Below are positions 36,297 through 45,138 of a stretch of DNA of 64,000 bases, one piece after another. The notes under the pieces were generated by a model. It searched no databases and was not told where the DNA came from. It was given only the letters and a program-made list of their open reading frames with translations. This DNA is from an uncultured Victivallales bacterium. GTDB lineage: Bacteria; Verrucomicrobiota; Lentisphaeria; Victivallales; UBA1829. The translations under genes were made by a program, and so were the position numbers. Location: contig CAKUDG010000002.1 in NCBI GenBank assembly GCA_934644965.1, positions 127,463 to 191,462 on the forward strand, written 5' to 3'. Position 1 is the first letter of the stretch. Each line of letters opens with the position of its first letter.

Positions 36297-36322
36297 GGAC
36301 TTCCGGATGTTTTCCGGAGTCC
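36297..36322 (+). terminator. Hairpin after the aldolase-SDR gene
   Basis: GGAC-T-TCCGGA pairs with TCCGGA-GTCC around a 5-base loop (one bulge), 35 bp after the stop, followed by a T/C-rich tract. A second hairpin, ACTCTT-TTGG-AAGAGT, lies at 36397-36412. Either could end the cluster. The remainder of gap 36263-36604 is T-rich then A-rich and holds no gene that I can see. Confidence 0.4.
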
Positions 36323-36604
36323 TTCCGTTTCTTCCTCCCGGATGTCTTGCACATTTGCTTTTTTCCTGTTCCGGGGATATCTTTTCCCTGAGGGATACTC
36401 TTTTGGAAGAGTCTGGGTTTTTGGGAAAGCGTTTTTTCTGATTTTTCTCCTGCAGCACCCTCCGGGAGATTGTTTCTTTTTTTTCTGTGACAAGCTGAAA
36501 AAATCCGGGAAAAAGTGCTGTCAATGAAGAAATAAGGAGAATAAAAGAAATCTTTGAAAATAATAAAAAAAATCCAGAAATAGAATAAGTAAGAAAGAAT
36601 AAAG

Positions 36605-37687
36605 ATGGATGAACGTTTGAACAGTTTTGATTCCGCGGCCCGCCGAGAGGCTCTGGAAGAGTTTGCGGATGGGAATACGCGATTCAATATGCACTGCCAC
36701 AGTTTTTTTTCATACAGCGGCTATGGCTTTTCGCCATCGGCGCTGGCGGTTCTGGCGAAGCAGGAGAACTGGCGTGCGGCGGGCATGGTGGATTTCGATG
36801 TACTGGATGGAGTCGATGAGTTTTTGTCTGCCGCACAACGTCTGGGCGTGCGTGCGGTTGCTGGGTTGGAAACGCGCGTTTTTATTCCGGAACTGAAGGA
36901 TGTGGAAATCAATTCTCCCGGGGAACCCGGGGTGGCCTATCATCTGGGATACGGTTTTTCCTCGTCTACAGTGCCGGAAGGGGCGAGGGCCTTTCTGAAG
37001 AGTCTCAGGGAGAAGGCGTCTGCGCGGATCCGCCGCCAGATCGAACAGGTGAACGCTCTGCTTTTGGAAACGCCTCTGGATGCGGGGAAGGTCGCCGCTG
37101 AATTCACGCCGGGCGGCAATCTGACGGAACGCCATCTCTGCATGGCCTACCGGATTGCGGCGGAACGGGTTTTCCCGGAAGTGGAGGAACGGCGTGCCTA
37201 CTGGATGGAGAAAATCGGTATCTGGGATGCTGATCCGGTCGTATTGGAAGGTCTGATCCGTGCTAAAACCATGAAACGGGGAGGGGTCGGATATATCCAG
37301 GCGGAGGCCTCTTCCTTCCCGACATTGGAGGAAATGAACCGTTTCGTCGTTTCCTGCGGTGCTGTTCCGACCGTTGCCTGGCTGAACGGACTCTCCGCCG
37401 GAGAAAAGGATCCCGGAAGGCTTCTGGATCTGCATTGCCGTGCCGGGGCCGGGGCTGTGACTTTGATTCCGGATCGGAACTGGAATGTCCCGGATCCGGG
37501 AATACGGACTCTCCTGACCGATGCCATGGATTCTTTCATCACCGCATGCATGGAACGGAAACTCCCCGTTCTCGCAGGAACGGAAATGAATGCGCCCGGG
37601 CAGAAACTGGCGGATGATTTCACCGTTCCCGCACTGGCCCCTTATCTGGGGGTCTTCACAGCCGGAGCTGATGCACTGGCAAAATGA
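36605..37687 (+). CDS. PHP-domain metal-dependent phosphoesterase-like protein
   Basis: A 360-residue protein. The first motif FNMHCHSFFSYSGYGFSPSA matches the PHP-domain HxH start (histidines that bind metal), followed by GMVDFDVLDGVDEFL and GLETRVFIPE. Downstream are PTVAWLNGLSAGEKD and the late acidic motif LAGTEMNAPGQKLADD. PHP proteins hydrolyse phosphoesters in nucleic acids, histidinol phosphate or sugar phosphates. This one is larger than TrpH-type proteins (about 280). It stands alone between two hairpins and a repeat-bearing gap; its role is unknown. The ATG at 36605 is preceded by an A-rich tract with only weak GAAAG. Confidence 0.75.
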   Translation: MDERLNSFDSAARREALEEFADGNTRFNMHCHSFFSYSGYGFSPSALAVLAKQENWRAAGMVDFDVLDGVDEFLSAAQRLGVRAVAGLETRVFIPELKDVEINSPGEPGVAYHLGYGFSSSTVPEGARAFLKSLREKASARIRRQIEQVNALLLETPLDAGKVAAEFTPGGNLTERHLCMAYRIAAERVFPEVEERRAYWMEKIGIWDADPVVLEGLIRAKTMKRGGVGYIQAEASSFPTLEEMNRFVVSCGAVPTVAWLNGLSAGEKDPGRLLDLHCRAGAGAVTLIPDRNWNVPDPGIRTLLTDAMDSFITACMERKLPVLAGTEMNAPGQKLADDFTVPALAPYLGVFTAGADALAK

Positions 37688-37732
37688 GAGAAACGCAAGG
37701 CGAAAAGAGAAAAGAACAGAGGGAAAAAAACA

Positions 37733-37764
37733 CTGAAAAAACGCTGAAAAAACGCTGAGAAAAC
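37733..37764. repeat. 11-bp tandem repeats between PHP gene and MtlD-like gene
   Basis: CTGAAAAAACG occurs at 37733-37743 and 37744-37754 exactly, followed by a third diverged copy CTGAGAAAAC (37755-37764). The repeats lie about 45 bp after the PHP stop. The unit length equals one helical turn, so the A-tracts would bend DNA in phase. Confidence 0.8.
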
Positions 37765-37906
37765 CTTCTCCCTTTCATCAAATAAGCTGAACAAGTCAAA
37801 AGTTTTTTGTGTGTGAAACAATAAGAACGACCGGGTCCCCAGGCGCATTCCGGAAAGACTGCGATTGGACTGCTGCGGGATTTACGGTGTGGAAAGGATG
37901 GATTTC

Positions 37907-39031
37907 ATGAGCACATTTGTCGGAGTCGGACTGGGACCGATTCAAACGGGGATTTTTCTTGCCGGAGCCTCGAAGGGCGGTTTCAGCCGCATCGTGATAG
38001 CGGAAGTCAATGATAAGATCAAGGATGCCGTGAATGCGGCACATTCGGTGACAATTCACATTGCCGCTTCAGATAGAGTCTATTCGGAAACCTATCCCAA
38101 CGTGGAAGTCTGGAATCCCCTGATTCCGGAGGAACGGGCGAAGCTGGTTCAGGCGGCTTCGGAGGCATCGGAACTGGCGACTGCGCTTCCGAGCGTCAAA
38201 TTCTTTTCCTCCTGTGCACCCTGGATGCGCGAAGGCTTTGAACTCCGTCCGGAAGCGCGCCGTTTCATTTACACGGCGGAGAACAACAATCATGCGGCAG
38301 AGGAACTTGCAGCAGCTGTCGGGAAAAGTTTTCCGAACACATTCTATCTGAATACTGTTGTAGGGAAGATGAGCGGTGTGTTTGAAGCCGTTCCCGGCGG
38401 ACGTTCCCCGATCGCTCCCGGTGCGGGTGTGGGGCATCTCGTGGAGGAATTTTCCCGGATTTACATTTCCAGCTGTCCGGGAATCGAAACACGCCAGGTC
38501 CGTTCGCTCTATGAAAAAAAGGATCTCTATCCGTTTGAAGAAGCCAAGCTTTACGGACATAACGCAGTGCATTTCCTTCTCGGAATGCTTGGAAAAACCC
38601 GTTCCTGCGCATTTATGAGCGACCTTGCTCAACATCCGGATCTGATGGCCGAAGCCCGCGCTGCCTTCGTCGGGGAATCCGGCGCCGCGCTGGTGAAAAA
38701 ATATCATGGACTTCAGGACGAGCTTTTCACTGAAAAGGGGTTCGCCGAATATGCCGACGATCTCCTGAAACGTATGACCAATCCCTTCCTGAAAGATGCC
38801 GTCAGCCGGATTACACGGGATCTCGAACGGAAACTCGGATGGGATGACCGCGTGATCGGTACTATGCGTCTGGTCCTGAGTCAGGGCTTCGAACCGGCGA
38901 ATTTCGCTGTCGGAGCCAGACTCGCCCTTGCGGAATTCGCAGGAGAATCCGATAAGAAGGCCGTCCTGGAAAAACTCTGGCCCAAGCCCTGGTCCGCAGA
39001 GCATGACGCCATCGCAAGCAGAATTCTCTGA
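37907..39031 (+). CDS. Mannitol-1-phosphate-dehydrogenase-like protein
   Basis: A 374-residue protein from ATG 37907, chosen because GAAAGGA lies 8 bp upstream; longer in-frame starts at 37865 and 37898 have worse sites. The N-terminus FVGVGLGPIQTGIFLAGASK is a Rossmann-type nucleotide-binding start followed by IVIAEVND, and the C-terminal half resembles the helical domain of MtlD-family polyol dehydrogenases (GHNAVHFLLGMLGKTR, DAVSRITRDLERKLGWDDR). Such enzymes oxidise sugar-alcohol phosphates with NAD. The family call is reasonable; the substrate is not known. It could add to the sugar-phosphate cluster upstream but has its own leader. Confidence 0.65.
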   Translation: MSTFVGVGLGPIQTGIFLAGASKGGFSRIVIAEVNDKIKDAVNAAHSVTIHIAASDRVYSETYPNVEVWNPLIPEERAKLVQAASEASELATALPSVKFFSSCAPWMREGFELRPEARRFIYTAENNNHAAEELAAAVGKSFPNTFYLNTVVGKMSGVFEAVPGGRSPIAPGAGVGHLVEEFSRIYISSCPGIETRQVRSLYEKKDLYPFEEAKLYGHNAVHFLLGMLGKTRSCAFMSDLAQHPDLMAEARAAFVGESGAALVKKYHGLQDELFTEKGFAEYADDLLKRMTNPFLKDAVSRITRDLERKLGWDDRVIGTMRLVLSQGFEPANFAVGARLALAEFAGESDKKAVLEKLWPKPWSAEHDAIASRIL

Positions 39032-39188
39032 AGCGGAAAATCCATAAACAAAGCTGTTTTCCGGCTGATTTTTCAGGGAAAAGGGGCGGAAAGGACATCC
39101 GAAAGAACGAGTTTTCCAGTAAGGGGAAACTCATTCAATGCCAGAGACAAAAGAGAGAAGAAAGAAGAGAGTGATTTTTGTTTCTTTT

Positions 39189-39199
39189 CCCCCCCCCCC
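39189..39199. repeat. C11 homopolymer in a convergent gap
   Basis: Eleven consecutive C residues followed by GGGGAGAGGGGGAG within the 236-bp gap 39032-39267. The C and G tracts can fold back on each other. It sits between two convergent genes and touches no coding sequence. Confidence 0.9.
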
Positions 39200-39267
39200 G
39201 GGGAGAGGGGGAGAGAAGAAAAACAAAGTTTTGTCATATTTTTTCTTTGTCTTTCTCTTTACCGCCC

Positions 39268-40284
39268 CTACTTCTGCAATGCGGCGGAATAACGGGCGAT
39301 TCCCAGCACTACGGAGGCGACAATGGTATCCTGCCGTTCCTTCCATGTCAGAGCCCGTCCTTCCCTGTAGTTGGAAAGGAATCCCGTCTCAATCAGGACT
39401 GCCGGGCAGACAGCATTTCTGACGACGTAAAGTCTTCCGTGTTTGACGCCTCTGTCCTTTGCCTTGGTGGAAGAAATCAGAGCTCTCTGAATTTCATATG
39501 CAAGGCGGAAGTTGTTCGTGTCCGTTTTATTGGCAGGGGAAACTGTTTTAGAAGGAGCCGAATCGCTTGTGGAGGGTGCGCCTGCGGGAGTGGCCAGATA
39601 GGTTTCAATGCCGCTGACCTGTTTGTTTGTCGTGGCATTGCAGTGAATGGAAATAAAGAGGTCCGGCCGGATTTTTTCACAGAGTTCCGCGCGGTCCTGA
39701 AGGCTCGGGAAAATATCACTGCGGCGGGTCATGACAACGGTGTACCCTCTGGCTTTCAATGCAGTTTCCAGTTTTTTCGCGATGGAGAGATTGATGGTTT
39801 TTTCGTCTTGAACCGGCCCCGGCGCTCCCTTGTCTTTGCCTCCGTGCCCGGGATCCAGCATGATGACTTTCACCCGATGCGTTATCAGGGATTGTTTACG
39901 GAAGACGGGCTCAAGGATTTTGTGGAAGTCCATTTCGGAAAGATACGCCCGGCCTCCCTTCAGAAGAATCGGGTAGAGGAAATAGACCGTGACTCCATCA
40001 ATGCTTCCAGCACGCTTATTGTAGAAAAATTCGATTTTGCTCTGTTTGTTGTAAAGTAGCGCGCCGGTTTTTGTCAGACGGAAGTTCATACGGTAGATTC
40101 TTGCGATGTCGTCAAGCATGACATAACGGCGCTGATCGTTCGTTGTGTAGCGCATGGTCTGCCGGCGGGCGTTCTGAGTCTGGGCAGTAAGAGGGGAGAA
40201 GGGAGAAAAAGCCTGAAAGGCCGGAAGGAGAAACATCAGCGCCGCTGCGGGCGGAAGAAGAAAACGTCTGCAGGATTTGTTCAT
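39268..40284 (-). CDS. N-acetylmuramoyl-L-alanine amidase (Amidase_3)
   Basis: A 338-residue exported amidase. A signal peptide (RFLLPPAAALMFLLPAFQAF) is followed by a small N-terminal domain (about 45-130) that resembles the copper-amine-oxidase-like or substrate-presenting domains seen in other amidases. The zinc amidase catalytic domain follows: MLDPGHGGKDKGAPGP (His), the glutamate after INLS, LFISIHCNA and the catalytic AVLIETGFLSNYREGRAL. It cuts the amide between MurNAc and the stem peptide in peptidoglycan. Last gene of a six-gene operon; its ATG overlaps the thiD stop by 4 bp. Confidence 0.92.
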   Translation of the reverse strand: MNKSCRRFLLPPAAALMFLLPAFQAFSPFSPLTAQTQNARRQTMRYTTNDQRRYVMLDDIARIYRMNFRLTKTGALLYNKQSKIEFFYNKRAGSIDGVTVYFLYPILLKGGRAYLSEMDFHKILEPVFRKQSLITHRVKVIMLDPGHGGKDKGAPGPVQDEKTINLSIAKKLETALKARGYTVVMTRRSDIFPSLQDRAELCEKIRPDLFISIHCNATTNKQVSGIETYLATPAGAPSTSDSAPSKTVSPANKTDTNNFRLAYEIQRALISSTKAKDRGVKHGRLYVVRNAVCPAVLIETGFLSNYREGRALTWKERQDTIVASVVLGIARYSAALQK

Positions 40285-41261
40285 AATCGTTCCAATCTGA
40301 TCTGTTCGGGATGAGATTCCCCGGGGGGAAACATCGCATATATTTCATAGCCTTTTCCCCCGATCGGACGGGCATGAAAAAGCGATCTGAATACAAAATC
40401 CTTTGCACGGCAGAGAGCCCTTTCCCAGGACTCGCCCGCTGCAAGACAGGCCGTGAACGCCGCACTGAAGGTGCATCCGGTCCCGTGGTCCGCATGGGGC
40501 GCGGAAGCGACCCGCGGAGAGGAAAGAAGATAAAAGTCCCCGCCGTAGCAGACAATGTCGTCGGCCGTTCCCGTGTCTTCTTCTGCGACGTGCCCCCCCT
40601 TCAGGATCACATGACATCCCCATGTTTCATAGATTCTCCGTGCCGCATCCCTGCGTTTTCGAGGCGTATCGAGTCTGGTTCCTGTCAGGACTTCCGCTTC
40701 CGGAAGATTCGGCGTCGTCCAGGTACAGAGTGGCAGGATTTTGGATTTCAACGCCTCCACCGCACTGTCCCGGAGCAACTTTGCCCCGCTGGTCGAGACC
40801 ATCACCGGATCCGAGACAATCTCATGCCGACATCCTGACAACGCATCCGCAACACTCCGGATGATTTCCTCCGAAAAAAGCATCCCCGTTTTCGCCGCGG
40901 AAATATTCAGCACTTTTTCAACTGTCCTGATCTGAGCCGCAACCGCTTTTGGAGAAAGTGCCTCTACTCCACAAACTTCGAGGGGATTCTGAAATGTCGC
41001 AGCGGTAATGGCGGAGGCACCGAAGACTCCGAGTGCGGCGAATGTCCGCAAATCCGCCTGAATGCCCGCTCCTCCTCCGGAATCGCTTCCGGCAACGGTC
41101 AAAGCCACGGGAAGGAAAGGAGGAGGAACAGCCGCGTTTGCATATGTCTTCTTCTCCTTCTGATCAGTCATTTCCTGATTCCAGTCCTGATTGTTTTCCG
41201 GGATGGAGTTCTTTTTCATTTTATGGAACACTCCTGAATCTTCATCATCCGTTTTTTTCAT
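40281..41261 (-). CDS. thiD: Hydroxymethylpyrimidine/phosphomethylpyrimidine kinase
   Basis: A ribokinase-fold enzyme of thiamin synthesis and salvage that phosphorylates HMP and HMP-P. Seen are ALTVAGSDSGGGAGIQADLR, AAKTGMLFSEE, VSDPVMVSTSGAKLL, VILKGGHVAEE and the ATP/anion-hole motif HADHGTGCTFSAAFTACLA. The frame gives 326 residues, longer than the usual 265. The extra ~45 at the N-terminus is polar and may not be translated, since ATGs at 41219 (AGGAG 11 bp upstream) and 41171 are alternatives. ATG 41261 overlaps the previous stop by 4 bp. Embedded in an operon of membrane and cell-wall genes, an odd place for a thiamin gene. Confidence 0.93.
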   Translation of the reverse strand: MKKTDDEDSGVFHKMKKNSIPENNQDWNQEMTDQKEKKTYANAAVPPPFLPVALTVAGSDSGGGAGIQADLRTFAALGVFGASAITAATFQNPLEVCGVEALSPKAVAAQIRTVEKVLNISAAKTGMLFSEEIIRSVADALSGCRHEIVSDPVMVSTSGAKLLRDSAVEALKSKILPLCTWTTPNLPEAEVLTGTRLDTPRKRRDAARRIYETWGCHVILKGGHVAEEDTGTADDIVCYGGDFYLLSSPRVASAPHADHGTGCTFSAAFTACLAAGESWERALCRAKDFVFRSLFHARPIGGKGYEIYAMFPPGESHPEQIRLERL

Positions 41262-42433
41262 TTTGTCCGGACCGCATTGGAAGCTGGCAGACGCTGGACA
41301 AGGCCGGGAAGATCTTTCGGGACAAGGAAAAATTTCCCAGACAACGCCTCCATTTCATATTTTGAGCGCGATTCCAGGAGAGTCGAACGTAATGCATACT
41401 GCTCATCCGTTTCATTCGGGAGTCTCTGAACAGCTTCCCTGCTGAACTGGATCTGCATCCGGGCAATGGCGCCAGCGGCCTCAGCGGCAGTGCCGGAGGC
41501 GGAGGATGAGGAAGATTCATCATATTCCTGAAAACGAAGACTGTAACGGAATCCGTTGGCAAGAACGGCCTCCAGGGAGACCGTGGGGTGAAAATTCTCA
41601 GGTTCGTTCATCAGAAGATCTATGCTGAAGGGTTTGGAAAGAAGGTCGAGAGCGGCACTCAGTTCGCCGAGATCGAGTCTGGCATCCTCCGGACGGAGGA
41701 AACGGAACTGTTCCGACAGACTCTCGCGATGCAGGATCCATTCCGGATCGGCAGCTCCGCCGGGAGAAACTCCGCCGACAGAAAGCGTCAGAAGCTGCTG
41801 AATTTCATTCAGCCTCAGCGGTTCAATCCAGACGGCCGGATTCGGATAGCAATCCTCAAACAGACGCGAAATCAAAAAAACCTGGTCCTTTTTCCCTTCC
41901 CTGTGAAGAAGAATGTATCTTCCGTCTGCACTGCTCGTCTCATAGCCGGGCAGTCCGCTGGGGCGCTGGGTGTAGTGCCCCTTGCCGAGGATCAGGCTGA
42001 AAATCTCTTTCCCCCGCGGATCCCGAAGTGAAATCTTCAGGCCGGGAATGGAGGAGGATTTTTCCGTTTTTTCCAGAAGATGCAGGGATTCAATCGTTTC
42101 TGCGTCACAATGTTCCAGTTCCTTCAGAGGCCGGACCGTTGAAAGAGTGTTCAGAAACTCCACCACCCTGGCTGTCTGCGCACGGGCCGAGCCGCGTTCC
42201 CTGACGACCCAGGCCCCGTTCTCAAATGCCAGAGTCGACACCATGTCCCGCCATGAGACCGTGAACGAATGCACATTTTCAGGTCGGAATCTCGGGAAGT
42301 CCGCTGTTTTCTCCGCACTCTGTGCCGTCGCCCATTTCCTTTTCCCTGAATAAAGGGAAAAAACCGCAAGCAGGGTCAGGATCAGGAAAAGAAACCAATA
42401 CAATATGTTTGCCGTCCGCTTCATGCGTCTCAT
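41258..42433 (-). CDS. DUF4340 domain-containing membrane protein
   Basis: A 391-residue protein from ATG 42433, which overlaps the upstream stop by 4 bp and has GGAAGAG upstream. One N-terminal membrane helix (ILYWFLFLILTLLAVFSLY) anchors a periplasmic region. The segment with TLAFENGAWVVRERG, VVEFLNTLSTVRPLKEL and FSLILGKGHYTQRPSG matches the DUF4340 pattern. DUF4340 proteins typically follow GldG-like ABC auxiliary genes, exactly as here. They are thought to act with that transporter, but their biochemical role is not established. Confidence 0.8.
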   Translation of the reverse strand: MRRMKRTANILYWFLFLILTLLAVFSLYSGKRKWATAQSAEKTADFPRFRPENVHSFTVSWRDMVSTLAFENGAWVVRERGSARAQTARVVEFLNTLSTVRPLKELEHCDAETIESLHLLEKTEKSSSIPGLKISLRDPRGKEIFSLILGKGHYTQRPSGLPGYETSSADGRYILLHREGKKDQVFLISRLFEDCYPNPAVWIEPLRLNEIQQLLTLSVGGVSPGGAADPEWILHRESLSEQFRFLRPEDARLDLGELSAALDLLSKPFSIDLLMNEPENFHPTVSLEAVLANGFRYSLRFQEYDESSSSSASGTAAEAAGAIARMQIQFSREAVQRLPNETDEQYALRSTLLESRSKYEMEALSGKFFLVPKDLPGLVQRLPASNAVRTK

Positions 42434-45138
42434 TTTCTCTTCCTCCATTTGGACAGCCGGACCGCTGACCACAGAATTCCGGCCACAGCAACCAGCAGAG
42501 GCACGAGAATCAGGTTGACCCCCCTCACCAGATTGTCCAGACGGTCCAGATCCGCCTTCAGCTGAAGATTGAGTTCCTTAAGCTCGCGTTTGAATTCGGC
42601 TACTCTGGAACTGTATTCGCGGATTTCACGTTTCTGTTCTTCGGACAGTCTGGCTTCTCCCCCGCTTGCCGTCAGGTAATCCTGAATCCGGCGGACACGG
42701 TTCTGGGCTTCAGCCAGATTCCGCTGGAGGGAAAGAATGCGGTCTTTGTAGGCCAGTTCCGCCCGGGCTTTGATTTCGTTGATCCGCGTGAGCGGACGGC
42801 TCATCGGAACACGACCGCGGATAGCAGACAGACTTGAAGAGCCGCAGAGATGGTCCATGACATTCTGGAAAAGGGTCAGATTGTCGTCCTGACGGATCAG
42901 ACTGGTCTGCCCGAGCGCGTCCTGAACGGTTCTCACACAGGCATCGTTGAAAATCATATCGCTGTCCCCGAAAAGAATGACTTCCGAAGGTCTGGCGGAA
43001 CTGCGGAGATGTTTGTTTTCCGCATCCGGCACGACCGCATCCGGCGGACCGGAGGGAAAGGCACCGGGAAAGATCCCGCTGATCCGAAGCGCAAGCGGAT
43101 ATCGGATACCGGATGGCGTAAAATGACGGATCACCAGTTCTGGACGGTCAATCAGAGCACTTACAATCTGGGAATTCTCCGAAGTCTGGAGAAGCGTTTC
43201 ATAATGCAGTCCCTCCACTTCCCGGACAACAGGAAGAACGGCTGAAAAGTACAGTGAAACCGAATTCAGAGAGGCCGTCAGCGGACTTTCTTTGGAAATG
43301 GCGTCCGCAGTCAGCTTGAGAGCCAGAGGATTGGTGATGTTCCTGTCCGGCCTGCTCACGCGCAGGGCAAAGTTCATATCCGCCGCCATGAGCGTCTTGT
43401 TGTAAGCCAGACCCCAGGCGGAAAGAAGCGGTTCCAGATCCGATTCCGTGCGCTCCATGTAGCTGAAGTCCTGGCGTGTCTTCAGAATCGAATAAAGAGA
43501 GCGCGGATCCAGATACACTGCAAGACGTCCTCCGCGAAGGAGATACTGGTCGATCGCATACAATGTCTTCCGTGGCAGTGCGCACGGCTGGATGATCAGA
43601 AGTGCCGACACGTTCCCGGGAATTTCGGAAACATCCGGAGAAAGCGGAAGAACATTCATATCCCGAGCCAGCTCATTGATGGCATACCAGGGGCGTTCGG
43701 GCTGGTTCTTCTTCTGCTGCCCGTCCGGGTCGGCGGAGCCCGCTGCACGCACCGTGCCCGCCTGCTGCGGATGAAGATCCCCCATGACCGGAAGAGAACT
43801 GAGAACCCCGACCACCGGTTTCTCCTTCCTTGTCACATTCAACGCCGCACGCGCAATTTCGTATTCCAGTGTTTTTTCCTGTTGGGGAGAGAGAAACGGA
43901 ATCGGCACCGTCCTGTCTGCACAGGAAACCGACAGTCCCAGAAAAACGCGTTCCCCCGTATTCAGCGGCAGCGGTTTGACCCCCTCCAGCAACGCAGCTT
44001 CCTCATCCGGCGAATCCGGTTCCGGATCCAGAAGCTGAAGAGAGAGTTTCCCGTCCGAGGCATTGCGGAACTCGTTCAGAAGCCATTCGACGCGTTCCGC
44101 ATATTTCTTCAGCGCAGGCGGCATCTTCGTGCCCTTTTTCGTCGCATAAAAACGGATGGTTGCAGGAGTGTTCAGCGATGCCGCAAGCGCTCGCGCTTCC
44201 GGTGACAGCGAATACGCACGGTCCGAACTCAAGTCAAAGCGGAGCCTGAAGGTCGATGCCGTTATGTTCACACAGAAAAACGCGTAAAATGCTAGTAGCG
44301 ACGAAATCAGCACTTTCCTCAGCATCCGCCCCGTGGATGCCTCCCTCAGTGTTCCCGGCGCAAAAAGATTTCCGATCCCCGCGGAGGCGAATTTCAGTGA
44401 TGTCCCCGTCAGATACAGAAACAACAGCGTGGAAGCCGCGCAGTAAATCACTTCCCCGGAATCCAGAATTCCCCTCTGAAACGCCTGATAATGCGGCAGA
44501 ATCGCACAGAAGGAAATCATATCCATCACGCTTTGAGGAAGATACGGTAAAAGAAAGTCGTTCAGTTCCGGCCAGCCGATAAACATTAAAATCCCGCACA
44601 ACAGCAGCGAAAGGAGAAAACTCGCCGTCTGACTTCTCGAAAGAGACGAACAGAAGCACGACACGGAAAGAAACACCGATCCCGTCAGAAGTGTTCCCGC
44701 ATATCCGCAGAGAATCGCCCCCAGATCCGGTTCTCCCAGATACAGTGCCGTCAGCGGAGTTGACGCCGTCAGAAGCACGGCAGTGGTCAACAGAAGCATC
44801 CCAGCCAGATATTTTCCCGCGACCAGTTCCCAGAGCCGTGCAGGAAAGGAAAGAGTCAGTTCAAACACTCCGGAGCGTCTCTCATCCGCCCAGAGCGGCA
44901 TCCCCAGGGCAGGGACGATAAAAAGGAAAAGCCATGGCATCCAGTCGAAAAAAGCACTCAGATCCGCCTGTCCGGAGGCAAATACGCCGCTCGCAATGAA
45001 ACTGCAGAATGCCGAAAGAACCAGGAAGATCACCAGAAACACCCACGCCGTCGGCGAGGCCGCAGAGGATGAAAATTCCCGGAGACAGACTCCCGAAATT
45101 CTTCGCAGGGTTTCTTTGATCTCATTCATCGCGTTCAT
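42430..45138 (-). CDS. GldF-GldG fusion: ABC-2 permease joined to Gldg auxiliary domain
   Basis: A 902-residue protein joining two normally separate proteins. The first ~250 residues are an ABC-2 permease with six membrane segments (WVFLVIFLVLSAFCSFIASG, ADERRSGVFELTLSFPARLW). After a further helix (about 275-300), the rest is a periplasmic Gldg/IFT52-like domain: FDLSSDRAYSLSPEARALAA, ATIRFYATKKGTKMPP, PVVGVLSSLPVMGD and LLIIQPCALPRKTLYAIDQYLLRGGRLAVYLD. A coiled coil and final membrane helix end it. GldF/GldG belong to the ABC complex first described for gliding Bacteroidota but are widespread in non-gliding bacteria. GAGGAG precedes the ATG by 8 bp, and the ATG overlaps the ATPase stop. 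Confidence 0.85.
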   Translation of the reverse strand: MNAMNEIKETLRRISGVCLREFSSSAASPTAWVFLVIFLVLSAFCSFIASGVFASGQADLSAFFDWMPWLFLFIVPALGMPLWADERRSGVFELTLSFPARLWELVAGKYLAGMLLLTTAVLLTASTPLTALYLGEPDLGAILCGYAGTLLTGSVFLSVSCFCSSLSRSQTASFLLSLLLCGILMFIGWPELNDFLLPYLPQSVMDMISFCAILPHYQAFQRGILDSGEVIYCAASTLLFLYLTGTSLKFASAGIGNLFAPGTLREASTGRMLRKVLISSLLAFYAFFCVNITASTFRLRFDLSSDRAYSLSPEARALAASLNTPATIRFYATKKGTKMPPALKKYAERVEWLLNEFRNASDGKLSLQLLDPEPDSPDEEAALLEGVKPLPLNTGERVFLGLSVSCADRTVPIPFLSPQQEKTLEYEIARAALNVTRKEKPVVGVLSSLPVMGDLHPQQAGTVRAAGSADPDGQQKKNQPERPWYAINELARDMNVLPLSPDVSEIPGNVSALLIIQPCALPRKTLYAIDQYLLRGGRLAVYLDPRSLYSILKTRQDFSYMERTESDLEPLLSAWGLAYNKTLMAADMNFALRVSRPDRNITNPLALKLTADAISKESPLTASLNSVSLYFSAVLPVVREVEGLHYETLLQTSENSQIVSALIDRPELVIRHFTPSGIRYPLALRISGIFPGAFPSGPPDAVVPDAENKHLRSSARPSEVILFGDSDMIFNDACVRTVQDALGQTSLIRQDDNLTLFQNVMDHLCGSSSLSAIRGRVPMSRPLTRINEIKARAELAYKDRILSLQRNLAEAQNRVRRIQDYLTASGGEARLSEEQKREIREYSSRVAEFKRELKELNLQLKADLDRLDNLVRGVNLILVPLLVAVAGILWSAVRLSKWRKRK

